From positions 4,802 through 44,041 of the forward strand of contig NW_008705568.1 in assembly GCF_000186865.1 (NCBI RefSeq): a stretch of DNA of 39,240 bases, in the 5' to 3' direction. This stretch comes from Aureococcus anophagefferens (Eukaryota > Sar > Pelagophyceae > Pelagomonadales > Pelagomonadaceae). The notes under the pieces are model-generated. The model had not been told where the DNA came from. It saw nothing but the letters and a program-made list of their open reading frames with translations, and did no database searches. The position numbers were made by a program, and so were the translations under genes. Below are positions 17,760-26,623 of this stretch, piece by piece. Numbering within the stretch: position 1 is the stretch's first letter; every line of letters starts with the position of its first letter.

Positions 17760-19238
17760 CTAGGACGCGCACGCGGGGACGGCGGCGTCCGGGTACCGCA
17801 AAAACGCGACGCTCCGGGCCGGGAGCGCGAGCGGGCCGCCACGAGAGGAACGCGGCGGGAGTTCCGGGACGTCGCCCTCGGGGACGTCCAGCGCGGCGCC
17901 GTTGAGCGACACGTCCCGGAATTCCCCGGTAAGCACCCACTCGTCGCGGGCGCCGCCGAGGCCGACGTCGACGTCGACGGCCGCCCCGGGGTTCACGAGG
18001 GCCAGGGACGCGCCGCCGTCCGGCGCGCAGTGCGCGTACGCGTGCACTGCGTCGGACGACGAGAGCGCCCGGAGCACGCCGCGGCCCATGGTCCGAGTCC
18101 AGAGCCGCGCGACGTGGTAGTCCGGGTTCGGAGAGTAGTCCCGCGCGGCGTCGAGGAGGCCGTAGTCGCCCCCCGCGAGGCTCTGCCTGCCGAACTCGGG
18201 CGCGCCCGCGGCCGCCAGAGCGCCCAGCGCGTCCGCGTACCAGAACATGGATTCGACGGCGTCCGTCACGTTCGCCAAACCGCCGCCGTTGTGGGGGCCG
18301 CACTCGCCGCACCAGACCTTGGCGCGGCCGCCGACGGCCCGGGCCAGGGCCGCGTACTGGCGCTTCGTCTGGGACACGAAGCCCGGCGCGGGCCACGGGC
18401 CGTCGTTGTTGTACGAGTGCATGCATACGGCGTCGACGAGCGGCAGCACGTCTTCCAGGAACGCGTCGAAGAAGGGCGACGGCTCGCAGGTCGGGTCGCA
18501 GGCCGCGTCGCCGTCCGTCTCCGCGGCCATGCCCACGCAGGGGCCGAGGACGAGCGGTTTCTGGTGCTTCGGCGCGTTCCTCTCTACGTAGGACCGCACG
18601 GCCGCGTAGGCGCTTTTCAGGTGCGCGAAGGACGGCGATTTCGGCGCCGGCACGAGCTCCTCGGCGACCTCGACGGCGTAGAGCGCGCGGCCCGTGGCGA
18701 AGCTGTGGTTGAGCAGCTGCAGCGCGGACGCGCCGTCCCACGCGGGCACGGACGCGCTGTCGCCGAGCGCGCCCGTCGACGCGTAGGCGCCGGGGAAGTT
18801 GAGGCCCCAGACGAGCCCCAGGCCCGCGTCGGCCGCGAAGGCGTGGACGGCGTCGTAGCGCGCGCGGTCGAGGCAGAGCGTCACGTTCGACCCCCGGAAC
18901 GCGTGCGGCGCCTCGCACCACGCGCGGTCCGACTCGTCGAAGGCGTAGCGCGCCTCGACGTCCAGGGACCCGCCGACGCGCAGGAGCCCCGGGGCGAGCT
19001 TCCTCGCGGCGGCGCGGAGCCGCGGCGACGACAGGTTCGCCGTGAGGACCGAGGCCCGGGCCCAGGAGCCGGCCTCGAGGCCCGTGTCGGGCCACCAGTC
19101 CAGGTCCACGCTGGCGTACTCGCGCAGCGTCTCGGCGACGAGGGCGTCGCCGTCGACGCGCACGTGGATCGTCGCGCGGGCGGCGCTGAGTAGCGCGAAG
19201 ATTACTCGAGCCATCATTCCCATCCGGATCGACATCAT
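17760..19238 (-). CDS. Heparanase-like glycoside hydrolase, family GH79
   Basis: 492 residues from ATG 19238. MARVIFALLSAARA begins at Met9 and could be the true start of the signal peptide. GH79 enzymes are retaining endo- or exo-glucuronidases acting on glucuronic-acid-containing polysaccharides. Matching blocks are SVDLDWWPDTG, LLRVGGSLDVEARY, VWGLNFPGAY, MHSYNNDGP, VWCGECGPHNGGG and the closing RQSLAGGDYGLL...PNPDYHVARLWTRTMGRGVL. The nucleophile is predicted as Glu312 (GECG). The acid/base block normally reads ELGNE but here EVAEE (190-194), so Glu194 is kept while the preceding Asn is Glu. It is probably secreted. Its neighbours include a sulfotransferase and, further off, a sulfatase. 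Confidence 0.85.
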   Translation of the reverse strand: MMSIRMGMMARVIFALLSAARATIHVRVDGDALVAETLREYASVDLDWWPDTGLEAGSWARASVLTANLSSPRLRAAARKLAPGLLRVGGSLDVEARYAFDESDRAWCEAPHAFRGSNVTLCLDRARYDAVHAFAADAGLGLVWGLNFPGAYASTGALGDSASVPAWDGASALQLLNHSFATGRALYAVEVAEELVPAPKSPSFAHLKSAYAAVRSYVERNAPKHQKPLVLGPCVGMAAETDGDAACDPTCEPSPFFDAFLEDVLPLVDAVCMHSYNNDGPWPAPGFVSQTKRQYAALARAVGGRAKVWCGECGPHNGGGLANVTDAVESMFWYADALGALAAAGAPEFGRQSLAGGDYGLLDAARDYSPNPDYHVARLWTRTMGRGVLRALSSSDAVHAYAHCAPDGGASLALVNPGAAVDVDVGLGGARDEWVLTGEFRDVSLNGAALDVPEGDVPELPPRSSRGGPLALPARSVAFLRYPDAAVPACAS

Positions 19239-19397
19239 CGCCCCCCCGCCGCCCGCACTGGATCAGGCAGCGCGGCTAGAGACCCGAATCTGGCAGCGCA
19301 GACTCACAATTCTGCCTCATGTGACTGCAACAAGTGTTCAGCATTGACCTTGTACGATTGCTCGAAACGACATGCTTCAAGGAGCTTGACTGAAACG

Positions 19398-20820
19398 ATG
19401 CCGCGCCTGCCGCCGCTCGACGGCTCGGAGGTGCGCAGCGCGCTGGCGCCGTCGCCGAACGGCGGCGGCCGCTCGTCGCGCGTGTCCAGCGAGCTCAACA
19501 CCGAGAAGCCGCCGAAGCGCAGCCGGTCGGCGTCGCGGGGCAGCCTCGCGACGCTGGCGCCGCCGTCCGGGCGCGCCAAGCCCATCCCCGTTGCCTGCCA
19601 GTCCTTCTTCGACTCGCTGAGCCACCTCCAGGATGACATCGAGGCCGGCGGCCACGGCAGCGAGTTCGAGTACTTGCAGAAAATAGAGGTCAACGAGCAC
19701 ATCTCGTCGCACGTCGAGTTCAAGCTCCGCCGCGACACGCTGTGTGGAAATCAAATCTTCAACCCGACTTCAATGTGAGCGTAATCGAACGGTTTGGACC
19801 AGACTCTTCGGCCGTGCTTCGAGAACTCGACGAGAGCCATCGATTTGTCCAACAGGCGACATGCTCAAGGCCGCCGTCGAGGGCCAGCTCGACAACGCGT
19901 CCGTCTACACGCTGCTGTGGGCGTCGGAGATCATCCACGACCACGCGGGCCGGCCGCCGCGGAAGGTCTTCGATTTGACGATGACTAGGCGCGTGACCTA
20001 CCTCGCGGTGTTCATCCAGATCTTCGTGCCCCTGGCTTTGATCATCGTCGAACAGAACCACATGCGGCTGCCGTTCCTCTTCTGCCCCGCGGCGGCGCTC
20101 GCCGGGACGCGCGCGGACGCGCCGCCCTACGCGTTCAAGCGCGCCGTCTACGGCGCCTGCGTCTACGTGCTCGCCTGGCTCACGTGCCTGACGAACTTCG
20201 GGGCCGTGCAGTACGAGGAGGCCGCGTACCGGTTCTTCGCGCAGTTCCACCCGCCGCGGAAGGGCCGGCCGCCCGTGCCCGTGGACGCGCCGGACCCGGA
20301 GTGCTCGCGGTACGGCCTGTGCATGCTCGTGAGCGCGGCGGTGCAGATCCTGAGCTTCAAGCTCGTGCTCGTGACGCTGATCTTCCTCTTCTTCACGCAG
20401 TCGGACCTCATGGACATCGTGCTGAATTGCCTGGCGCTCCAGTTCATATTGGACGTCGACTCGACGATCGTGACGCCCATCCGGAACCGGGACCTCGTGG
20501 AGCGGGAGATGAAGAAGTGGTTCGAGGACTTCGACTGGTACGGCGACGAGATCAAGGCGTACCTCGAGCGCGACGCCGCGCGGCCCACGGTGACGTTCCC
20601 CGGCGTCGGCGACATGCCGTGCATCCGGCTGCTGCCTTTTCTGGTCGTGGACCACCGGGCGCCCGGGTTCGTCCGCGTGGAGCGCGCGTGGTTCGCGCGC
20701 CACTGGGCCATCAAGCTCCTCACGTTCTTCGACGGGCTCATGGTGCCCCTCGTGCTCTTCTTCATGGTCGGCGTCGGCTTCTGCGCCGAGTTCGCGTGGC
20801 CCGGGGACGACGACGACTAG
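19398..20820 (+). CDS. Multipass membrane protein of unknown function, with introner element A4
   Basis: Exons 19398-19731 and 19856-20820 give 432 residues. A Ser/Arg-rich cytosolic N-terminus of about 100 residues leads into a helical region. After the intron come about five hydrophobic segments (TYLAVFIQIFVPLALIIV; VYGACVYVLAWLTCLTNF; MLVSAAVQILSFKLVLVTLI; MDIVLNCLALQFILDVDS; LLTFFDGLMVPLVLFFMVGV) and an acidic end, DDDD. The topology recalls protist channel-like proteins, but no selectivity or gating motif is visible. Splicing joins KLRRD to MLKAAVEG in frame, in phase 1. The 3' end lies in a 39-40 bp tandem repeat that extends toward the next gene. Confidence 0.75.
19740..19855 (+). mobile_element. 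Introner element A4, internally shortened (intron of the membrane protein gene)
   Basis: 116-bp derivative. The left terminal repeat CTGTGTGGAAATCAA and left half match family A. The right half, and all but the final CAG of the right repeat, are missing: family A reads GTCCAAAAATC here, and this copy reads GTCCAACAG. TSDs GCGACACG (19732-19739) and GCGACATG (19856-19863) differ at one base. The intron is 19732-19855, only 124 nt, with a GC donor and AG acceptor, and leaves the coding frame intact. Confidence 0.9.
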
Positions 20821-20912
20821 GGGCTTCAGTTCCCGTGGCCCGGGGACGAAGAACGACTCGGGGCGCGCGCGCGCGTGGCCCGACGACGAAAAGCGACTAG
20901 AGGCTTAGGAGC
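20796..20912. repeat. 39-40 bp imperfect tandem repeat across two convergent stop codons
   Basis: Three imperfect units start at 20796, 20835 and 20875, each beginning GTGGCCCG and containing GGGACGA-like text and (in units 1 and 3) GACTAG. Unit 1 holds the TAG stop of the membrane protein (20818-20820). Unit 3 holds CTAG, which read on the minus strand is the stop of the PDZ-like gene (20897-20899). Unit 2 has ACTCG instead and no stop. Confidence 0.75.
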
Positions 20913-21571
20913 GGCCGGCGGAAGACGCAGGTTTTGGGGAAGTCCGCGTTGGAGATGAAGTCGAGCATGTCCGTCTCGGGCGGGAGGGACGCGATGTCCG
21001 TGCCGTTGAGCGCGACGAGGATGGACGCGGGCTCGACGCCGAGGGACGTGGCGGGCTCCTCGACCTGGAAGACGACGGGGATGACGACGCCGAGGAAGAC
21101 CGCGAACGCGATGCCGAGGCGGCCCCACTCCTCGAAGCTCACGACGTACTCCGTCGGGCTGCCCGGGAGGAAGGCGTGGAGGTAGGTCGCGAGCCAGCCC
21201 GCGAGGTGCTGCTTGCCCTTGAGCTCGACCCGGAACTGCGCCGCCTCGGACGTCACGGTGAGCACGTCGCCGTCGGCCGCGAACGATACGCCGGCCGCGT
21301 CCCAGCGGACCTGCGCGTCGGCCTTCTGCGTGCGGCTCCGCCCGACGTAGAGCGAGCTCCCGTCGCCCCAGAGCACGCCGGGCGTGGGCTTGCCCTTGGC
21401 CGGCGCCGGCGACGCGCCGAGGTGCGTCGCGTGCGTCTCGATGCCGTCGCGCAGCAGCTTGCAGACGAAGGACAGCGACTTCTCCGTCGCCGCGGTGCGC
21501 GTCGGTTTCACCTTCGGCGGCGAGCTCGCGCTCGCCGCCTGCTCCGTCTGGGCGCTCGCGCCCGCGCCCAT
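20897..21571 (-). CDS. Probably N-myristoylated protein with PDZ-like C-terminal domain
   Basis: 224 residues from ATG 21571. The start MGAGAS fits the N-myristoylation pattern (Gly2, Ser6), which is why it was preferred over a Met ten codons upstream. Residues about 50-145 are a beta-rich segment (SSLYVGRS..., VSFAADGDVLTVTSE..., FRVELKGKQHLAGWLATYLHAF) with PH-like character. The end (FQVEEPATSLGVEPASILVALNGTDIASL) resembles a PDZ fold, with the typical G.EPAS.LVALNG.DI pattern. A membrane-attached adaptor is inferred; no named family is recognised. It is divergent from the GT61 gene (134 bp). Confidence 0.65.
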   Translation of the reverse strand: MGAGASAQTEQAASASSPPKVKPTRTAATEKSLSFVCKLLRDGIETHATHLGASPAPAKGKPTPGVLWGDGSSLYVGRSRTQKADAQVRWDAAGVSFAADGDVLTVTSEAAQFRVELKGKQHLAGWLATYLHAFLPGSPTEYVVSFEEWGRLGIAFAVFLGVVIPVVFQVEEPATSLGVEPASILVALNGTDIASLPPETDMLDFISNADFPKTCVFRRPLLSL

Positions 21572-21705
21572 GGGTGGCCGAACGACACCGCGCGGTTGCA
21601 AAGCCCACCAGGTGGCTGCCCTATGAAAAAAGGCAACGACGTCGTTGAATGGGGCAGCACTTTCACGATGGTGTGAGCGCTCTCCCTCGCCTCGACGATG
21701 CGGCG
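21572..21705. promoter_or_regulatory. Divergent promoter region with a GACGTC-core palindrome
   Basis: 134 bp lie between the start of the PDZ-like gene (21571, minus) and the preferred start of the GT61 gene (21706, plus). A 14-bp perfect palindrome CAACGACGTCGTTG is at 21634-21647. Its GACGTC core is the kind of site bound by bZIP factors, but one palindrome of this length is expected by chance in a window this size. Confidence 0.35.
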
Positions 21706-23661
21706 ATGACGGTCGCGCTCCTCGCGCTCGTCGCGTCGGCGGCGCTCGCGGACGATGCCGCGCTGCGCACCGTCGCGGTCGACGACGCCGGTGACGCGTT
21801 CCTCGGCGCGCCCGCGACCTACGCCTACGCGGCCTACGCGCACCCCTGGCCCCACCCGGCCCTCGCCTTCGAGGCGAACTTCAGCGTGTCCTTCCCCGCG
21901 GCGCGGCGCTGCGGGCGGCCGCGCGTCGCGGCCTGCGTCCTGAGGCGGCGGAACACGTGCGGCACGGGGTGCCACTACTTCCAACACGCGGCCGTCTACC
22001 TCGCGCCCTGCCTCAGCTTCTTCGCGCGCTACGACGACCTCGAGCCCGTCGTCGTCGCCAAGGACGGGTTGTACTTCGGCTTCCACCCCTGGATCGTCGG
22101 CTTCTTGGAGGCCGCGGGCGCGCGGCTCGTCCAGCAGGCCGTACCGCGCTGCGCGGTCGCCGCGGAGTTCGACGGCCCGGCGGCGGACCTCGACGGCGGC
22201 GCGCCGCGCTTTTTGGGGCTCGAGCCCCTGCCCTGGGTCGCGCGGCGCGGCGACGTCGAGAAGCCGCGGCGCTTCCTCGGCCTCGCGGCGCGCGGCGCGG
22301 GCGCGCCGCTCTCCGTGGGCGTGCTCGCGCGGAAGCCGGGCAACGGCGCGCTCGCCGACGAGGCGGCCCTGGTGCGCGGGCTCGCGGCGGGCCTCGGCGT
22401 CGCGCCCGCGCGCGCGGTCTTCGACGGCACGACCTTCCGCGACCAGGCCGCGTGGACGCACGCGATGGACCGCGTGGAACTCGAATCTTCAACTCGACTT
22501 CAATGTGCGCGTAATCGAACGCTTTAAACAAGCATTGTGCTTCGAGAACTCGACGAGAGCAGTCGATCCGTCCAAAAATCAGCCGAATCGACTTCGATGT
22601 GGCCGAGCTAGAGAATTTCAAAGTTTGGTCGGGACGTCCTAAAGCAGCGGTTGATTTCCACGCAGGCGATGGACGTGTTAGTGAGCCCCCACGGCGCCCA
22701 GCTGACGAACCTGCTCTTCGCCGCGGAGTGCGCCGTCGTCGTCGAGCTCTTCCCCAAGTCCTACTTCATCCCGGGCTACTTTGGCGCGCTCGCGGCGAGC
22801 GTCGGCGCGCTGCCGTTCTACGGCTACCCGGGGCCGGATCCCGCGCGCGACGTCGCGGCGATCGCGGGCCTCGGCGCCGCGGAGGCGCAGGCGCTGCGCC
22901 GCGCGCCCGTGGACCCGGACGTGCCCGGGCTCGTGCGCTTCCTGCGGGACGTCGCGCTCCCCGCGCGCGACCGGTGCCTCCGCGGCGAGCCGCCGGCGCC
23001 GCCGCGGCCCGCCGCGGCCGCGGCGTCCGTCGCGCTCGCGGCCGCGGCCGCGGGCCCGCCCGCGGGCGGCGTGCGGGCCCTGCGCCTGGACCTCGCCGTC
23101 GCCGGCGCGCCCCTCGACGGGTCCCTCGCGCTGTGCGTCGCGGCGCTCGGCGACCGGTCGTGCCGCGAGCTCGGTGCGAGTCCGCACGCGGCGTCTCTCG
23201 ACGTGCCCGCCTGGGTCGGCCCGCTGCGCGTCGGCGTCTGGCTCGAGCCCGCGGGCGCCGTCGACGGCGGAACGGCCTTCGCGCGCCACGCCGTGGATCT
23301 CGCGCTCGGGCCGCCGCCGAGTACGCGCGCGCGCCTATCGATCCGCGCGCCCGCGGCCGGCGCGTTGGTCGCGGGGGGCGTCGTGCCGACCCTCGAGGTC
23401 GACGCGACGGGCGCGACCATCGACGGCCGCGAGGTCGCCGCCTGCTACGCCGTCCTCGACCGGAAATGCTGCGCGCTCCTCTGGACCGCGCCGGGGCCCC
23501 TCCGCGCCGACGACGCGCTCCCCGCGGACGCCGCGCCCGTCTTCGAGCGCCTCGACCTCCCGCCGGGCGACCACGAGCTCGTCGCCTGGCTCGAGCACGC
23601 CAACGGCACGCTCGTCGCCTTCGACAGCGTCCGCTTCGGCGCCGTGGGCGCCGTAAGTTGA
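21706..23661 (+). CDS. Secreted/Golgi GT61-family glycosyltransferase, with introner element A5
   Basis: Exons 21706-22461 and 22666-23661 give 583 residues. MTVALLALVASAALA predicts a signal peptide or anchor, so this Met was chosen over the one 19 codons upstream. GT61 enzymes (xylosyl-, arabinosyl- and EGF-O-GlcNAc transferases) share the block Q-x13-HGA.LTNLLF, seen here as DQAAWTHAMDVLVSP-HGAQLTNLLF across the splice junction. The 13-residue spacing matches EOGT only if element and one TSD are both removed. ELFP (about 276) is also typical. The last 200 residues look like two beta-sandwich modules (LPPGDHELVAWLEHANG) not usual in GT61. Phase 0. Confidence 0.85.
22470..22665 (+). mobile_element. 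Introner element A5 (intron of the GT61 gene)
   Basis: 196-bp element with ends CCGCGTGGAACTC and GATTTCCACGCAG. Both repeats carry the GCG variant, but the left end has lost the outer CTG (CCG). Perfect TSDs GCGATGGA are at 22462-22469 and 22666-22673. The intron is 22462-22665 (204 nt), GC donor, CAG acceptor. Internal text matches A2 and A3 closely apart from a deletion of several bases near 22525. Same orientation as the gene. Confidence 0.93.
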
Positions 23662-23814
23662 AGTAGCTTGAAGCGTTGGTGCTGTAAACGTCGGAGAGCG
23701 ACCGATCGTCTCACCCTCAAGCTCTCGCGCGACGACCCGTCGCGACCCCGACACGTCTCATCGCACACCTCCGACGACCGCGACGCATCTCTCACAAAGA
23801 CTTCTGACGACCTC

Positions 23815-24330
23815 ATGGGTCTGGTACTAGGAAAGGAAGACGTCGACGACGAGAACACTCGCGCGGAGAGCCCGACGTTCTCCGAGCCCGACGAGCCCGC
23901 ACCGCCGCCGCCGCCGGAGAAGAAGGCGGCGCGGCCCACCATGGTCGGCGGCACGAGCCTCTTCAACCTCTTCGCGCAGAAGGAGGAGCCCGCGGCGCCG
24001 CCGCCCGCGCCGAAGCCGGCGCCGCCGAAGGCCGACCGCCCGACGATGGTCGGCGGCACGAGCCTCTTCAACCTCTTCAGCCGCGAGGAGCCCGACGACT
24101 CCGCCGCGCCCGCGGAGCCGCGCGCGGGCATCCTCGAGAAGGTCGGCTCCGCGACGGGGTCGCTGCTGAACCTCCTCGGCGGCATGGGCTCCGACCCCGG
24201 CGAGGACGCCGAGGCCGAGGCCGCGACGAAGATGCAGGCCAAGGTCCGCGGCTCCCTGGAGCGCAAGAAGTCCGCCGAGGCCAAGAAGGAGCCGCCCAAG
24301 GCCGGCGGCCAGTGCTGCGTCATCGCGTGA
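23815..24330 (+). CDS. IQ-motif protein with C-terminal CaaX box and duplicated PTMVGGTSLFNLF motif
   Basis: 171 residues. The Pro/Glu-rich chain carries two exact copies of PTMVGGTSLFNLF (about 41-53 and 76-88) and a weaker third (VGSATGSLLNLLGG). An IQ-like segment, ATKMQAKVRGSLERKK, suggests calmodulin binding. The last residues, CCVIA, form a CaaX box (Cys-Val-Ile-Ala), so prenylation, perhaps with palmitoylation of the neighbouring Cys, and membrane attachment are predicted. Function unknown. The first ATG after the GT61 stop was used as the start. Confidence 0.75.
   Translation: MGLVLGKEDVDDENTRAESPTFSEPDEPAPPPPPEKKAARPTMVGGTSLFNLFAQKEEPAAPPPAPKPAPPKADRPTMVGGTSLFNLFSREEPDDSAAPAEPRAGILEKVGSATGSLLNLLGGMGSDPGEDAEAEAATKMQAKVRGSLERKKSAEAKKEPPKAGGQCCVIA
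23941..24078 (+). repeat. 33-bp exact direct repeat coding for MVGGTSLFNLF
   Basis: Bases 23941-23973 and 24046-24078 are identical, including every synonymous site, and lie 105 bp (35 codons) apart. The text around each copy differs. The repeat duplicates a short peptide in frame. Confidence 0.85.
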
Positions 24331-24439
24331 GACCACGATCCCCCGACAAGACCAAGATCCCCCCCCCCCCTCGCGAGACGCGGCTAGCGGCGCCTCGTGG
24401 TAAACCTCGCGACGCCACCAACGGCACCTCGTTACCTCC

Positions 24440-25824
24440 CTATGCCAAGGTGGCCTCGGCGAGGTCCGGCTCGACGCCCGGGCGCGGGGGCCGGGCGAGG
24501 AGGATCGCCAGCGCGGCGAGCGCCGTCGCGACCGTGGCGTAGAACGCGTCGCCCGGCCGGTCCGCGGCCGCGAGCGCCGCGTAGGCCGCGCCGAGCCCGG
24601 CGGGCGCGGCGAGCCCGGCCGCGGCCTCGACGGCGCCCAGCGCGCCGAGGGCCGCGCCCGCGTCCCGCGCGGGCACGGCGCGCACGAGCAGCGCGCGGTG
24701 CGCGGGCATGGCCGCGGCCACGGGCGCCGCGAGCGGCACCAACGCGTACATCGCGCGCTGCGTCTTCACGGTCGCGAAGCCCAGCGACAGCAGCGCGGAC
24801 GCGAGGCAGCCGAGCCGCGCCAGCAACAGGTCGACGGCGACGTCGCGGTCGTCGCGGCGCTTCGACCGCCGCGCGCCGCGCCGCGCGAGCGGCTCCAGCG
24901 CCACGTTCCCGACCGCCGCCGCGGCGCCGAGGAGCGACACGTACGCGCCGACCTGGGCCTTGGACCAGCGCCGCGCGAGGTACTGCACGGCGATGGCCCC
25001 GACGCCGACGTTGTTGCAGGAGACGAGGGCCCAGGCCGCGGCGAGCGCGCGCGCGTCGCCGCCCGGCGCGACGAGCGCCCGCAGGCCCGCGGCGGCGTCC
25101 GCGAACCGCGGCGCCGCGGCCGCGGGCCGCGCGCGCCGCGTCGGCGGCAGCGCGGCGACGACCCAGACGAGCGCGAGCCCGGCGAGCGCCGCCGCGGCGG
25201 CGAGCGCCGGCGCGTCGCCGTAGGCGTCCGCGGCCCAGCCGCCGGCCGCCGGCGCCTGGGCAGGAAAAGGGTGCGAAATTCCCAACTTTGGAGGCTCCTC
25301 TCTCGGTCGTGTTCCACTCGTTTCGGCTGATTTTGGACGAGCGATCATCTCTCGGAGCGCTCTCGNNNNNNNNNNNNNNNNNNNNNNNNNNNNNNNNNNN
25401 NNNNNNNNNNNNNNNCGAAGCTCGCGGCCAGCAGCGCCGCGGAGCCGCCGCAGGCGCCCTGGAGCGCGCCCGACGCGCAGAGCGCGCCGAAGGGCAGGTC
25501 GTAGCGCGCGGCGGCCGCGGCGACGGCGAGCGCGGCCGCGCCGCCGCCGCAGCAGCCGGCGAGCACGACGCGCGGGCCCCGCGCGTCGGCGACGCCGCCG
25601 AGCCAGGCGCCCGCGAGGGCCTGGGGCACGCCGCCGCACAGGCCGTACGCGACGATGCGCTGCGCGGCGACGGCGCCGCAGGGGTCGCCGTCGTCGTCCG
25701 GGCAGCGCCGCCGCTCGCGCGAGACGATGAGCAGGGGCACGAGAACGCTCGACATGCCAAAGGCCATGAAGAAGAGCACGTCCGCGACCATGAGCTTCCA
25801 GGGCGCGTCGCTCAGGGCGCCCAT
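24440..25824 (-). CDS. Major facilitator superfamily transporter, broken by introner element B2 and an assembly gap
   Basis: Exon 2 is 25255-24440 (272 codons). Exon 1 starts at ATG 25824 and runs into a 50-N gap (25366-25415), its end being hidden. MFS features are alternating hydrophobic helices and the loop 2-3 signature GGVADARGPRVVL. Exon 1 covers roughly TM1-TM4 and exon 2 the rest, including SCNNVGVGAIAVQYLARRW and many Ala/Leu helices. The overall look is closest to SLC46/folate-type or general drug/sugar MFS carriers; substrate unknown. The missing bases are probably only the remainder of the intron plus a few codons. The downstream neighbour ends 109 bp away, tail-to-tail. Confidence 0.78.
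25256..25415 (-). mobile_element. Introner element B2, truncated by the assembly gap
   Basis: The visible 110 bp (25256-25365) begin CTGGGCAGGAAAAGGG and match the reverse complement of element B1 closely throughout, including CGAAATTCCCAACTT and CGTTTCGGCTGATTTT. Then 50 Ns follow. The flank GCCGGCGC (25248-25255) is the likely TSD; its partner is lost in the gap. In gene sense the intron ends in CTGCCCAG before GCG CCG GCG. About 80 bp of element must be hidden, so the gap is probably longer than 50 bases. Confidence 0.88.
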
Positions 25825-26623
25825 GGGTGCCTCGGGCCTATGCAAGCAAGGCGCGCAAGGCGCGAGCCATCCTCGAGGTCCGAGCGGCACCTTGAATTTT
25901 GAAGCCTGGTTGCACTCGTCGAGCAGGTCGCCGAGCCGCGTCCGCGTCCGTGCTCGAGAGTTCGGCGGCGAGGCGCCCCCCGTCAAGTTCCGGGGCCTCA
26001 AGCCCGACCTCTCGCCCGAGGACGACGCGCGGCTCGCGGCGACGCGACGCGGAGTACGCCGTAGGGACGGGGGCTCGCACCTTCGGGAGTGGCCGGGATC
26101 GGTTTAGATCTCCCTTACCAAGGACGCCGCGGCGGCGCATCCTCCCGGGTCTTCGAGGTCTGCGCCGCAATGGCAGCCATAAGTGCAGAAGCTTACGAGC
26201 AGGAGCGCGCTGGAAAGGGGCGGGGAGCTCGACCGCGCCGCGCGTCGGCGCGGCTCCCCCCGACGAGGAGCCGCGGCGGCGGCGACGACGCTCGCGGTGG
26301 GAGCTGCTCGACCGAGGCGTCGGCGCCCGGCGGTTCCTCCGACGAGGAGCCGCGGCGGCGGCGACGACGCGCGCGGTGCGAGCGACGGGTGGGGGAGTAG
26401 CGCGCTGCGGTAGCTTCTGGTGGAGGGGCTCGTCGGGGTCTGGGCCTGCGACCGCGCGTCGGCGACCGCGGTCGAGTGGCGCGCCATCGCGATCGCCTTC
26501 CTCGCGCACCGCGACGGGAACTTGGCCATGGCCCACGATCCGTGTTGGCGCCTCAGAAGCGCCGCCGCGGGCGGCCACGACATGTCGGCGCGCGGATACA
26601 CAGCACAGTCGCGCGCCTCAGGA
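25825..26623. other. 799-bp gene-poor region with a direct repeat and a short coding-like fragment
   Basis: This is the largest stretch without a confident gene. Bases 25967-26044 read on the plus strand give over 20 consecutive codons with G/C third positions (containing VKFRGLKPDLSPEDDARL), flanked by non-coding-like text: an orphan exon or gene remnant. A small plus-strand frame starting at 26170 has atypical codon use. A 31-bp direct repeat lies at 26261-26370. The region also lies upstream of the MFS gene and beyond the 3' end of the CLC gene. Confidence 0.4.
26261..26370. repeat. 31-bp exact direct repeat, 79 bp apart
   Basis: Bases 26261-26291 and 26340-26370 are identical (starting CGACGAGGAGCCGCGGCGGC). 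Flanking text is partly similar, including GCGTCGGCGC before and GCGGTG after, so a roughly 79-bp unit seems to have been duplicated and then diverged. Confidence 0.75.
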
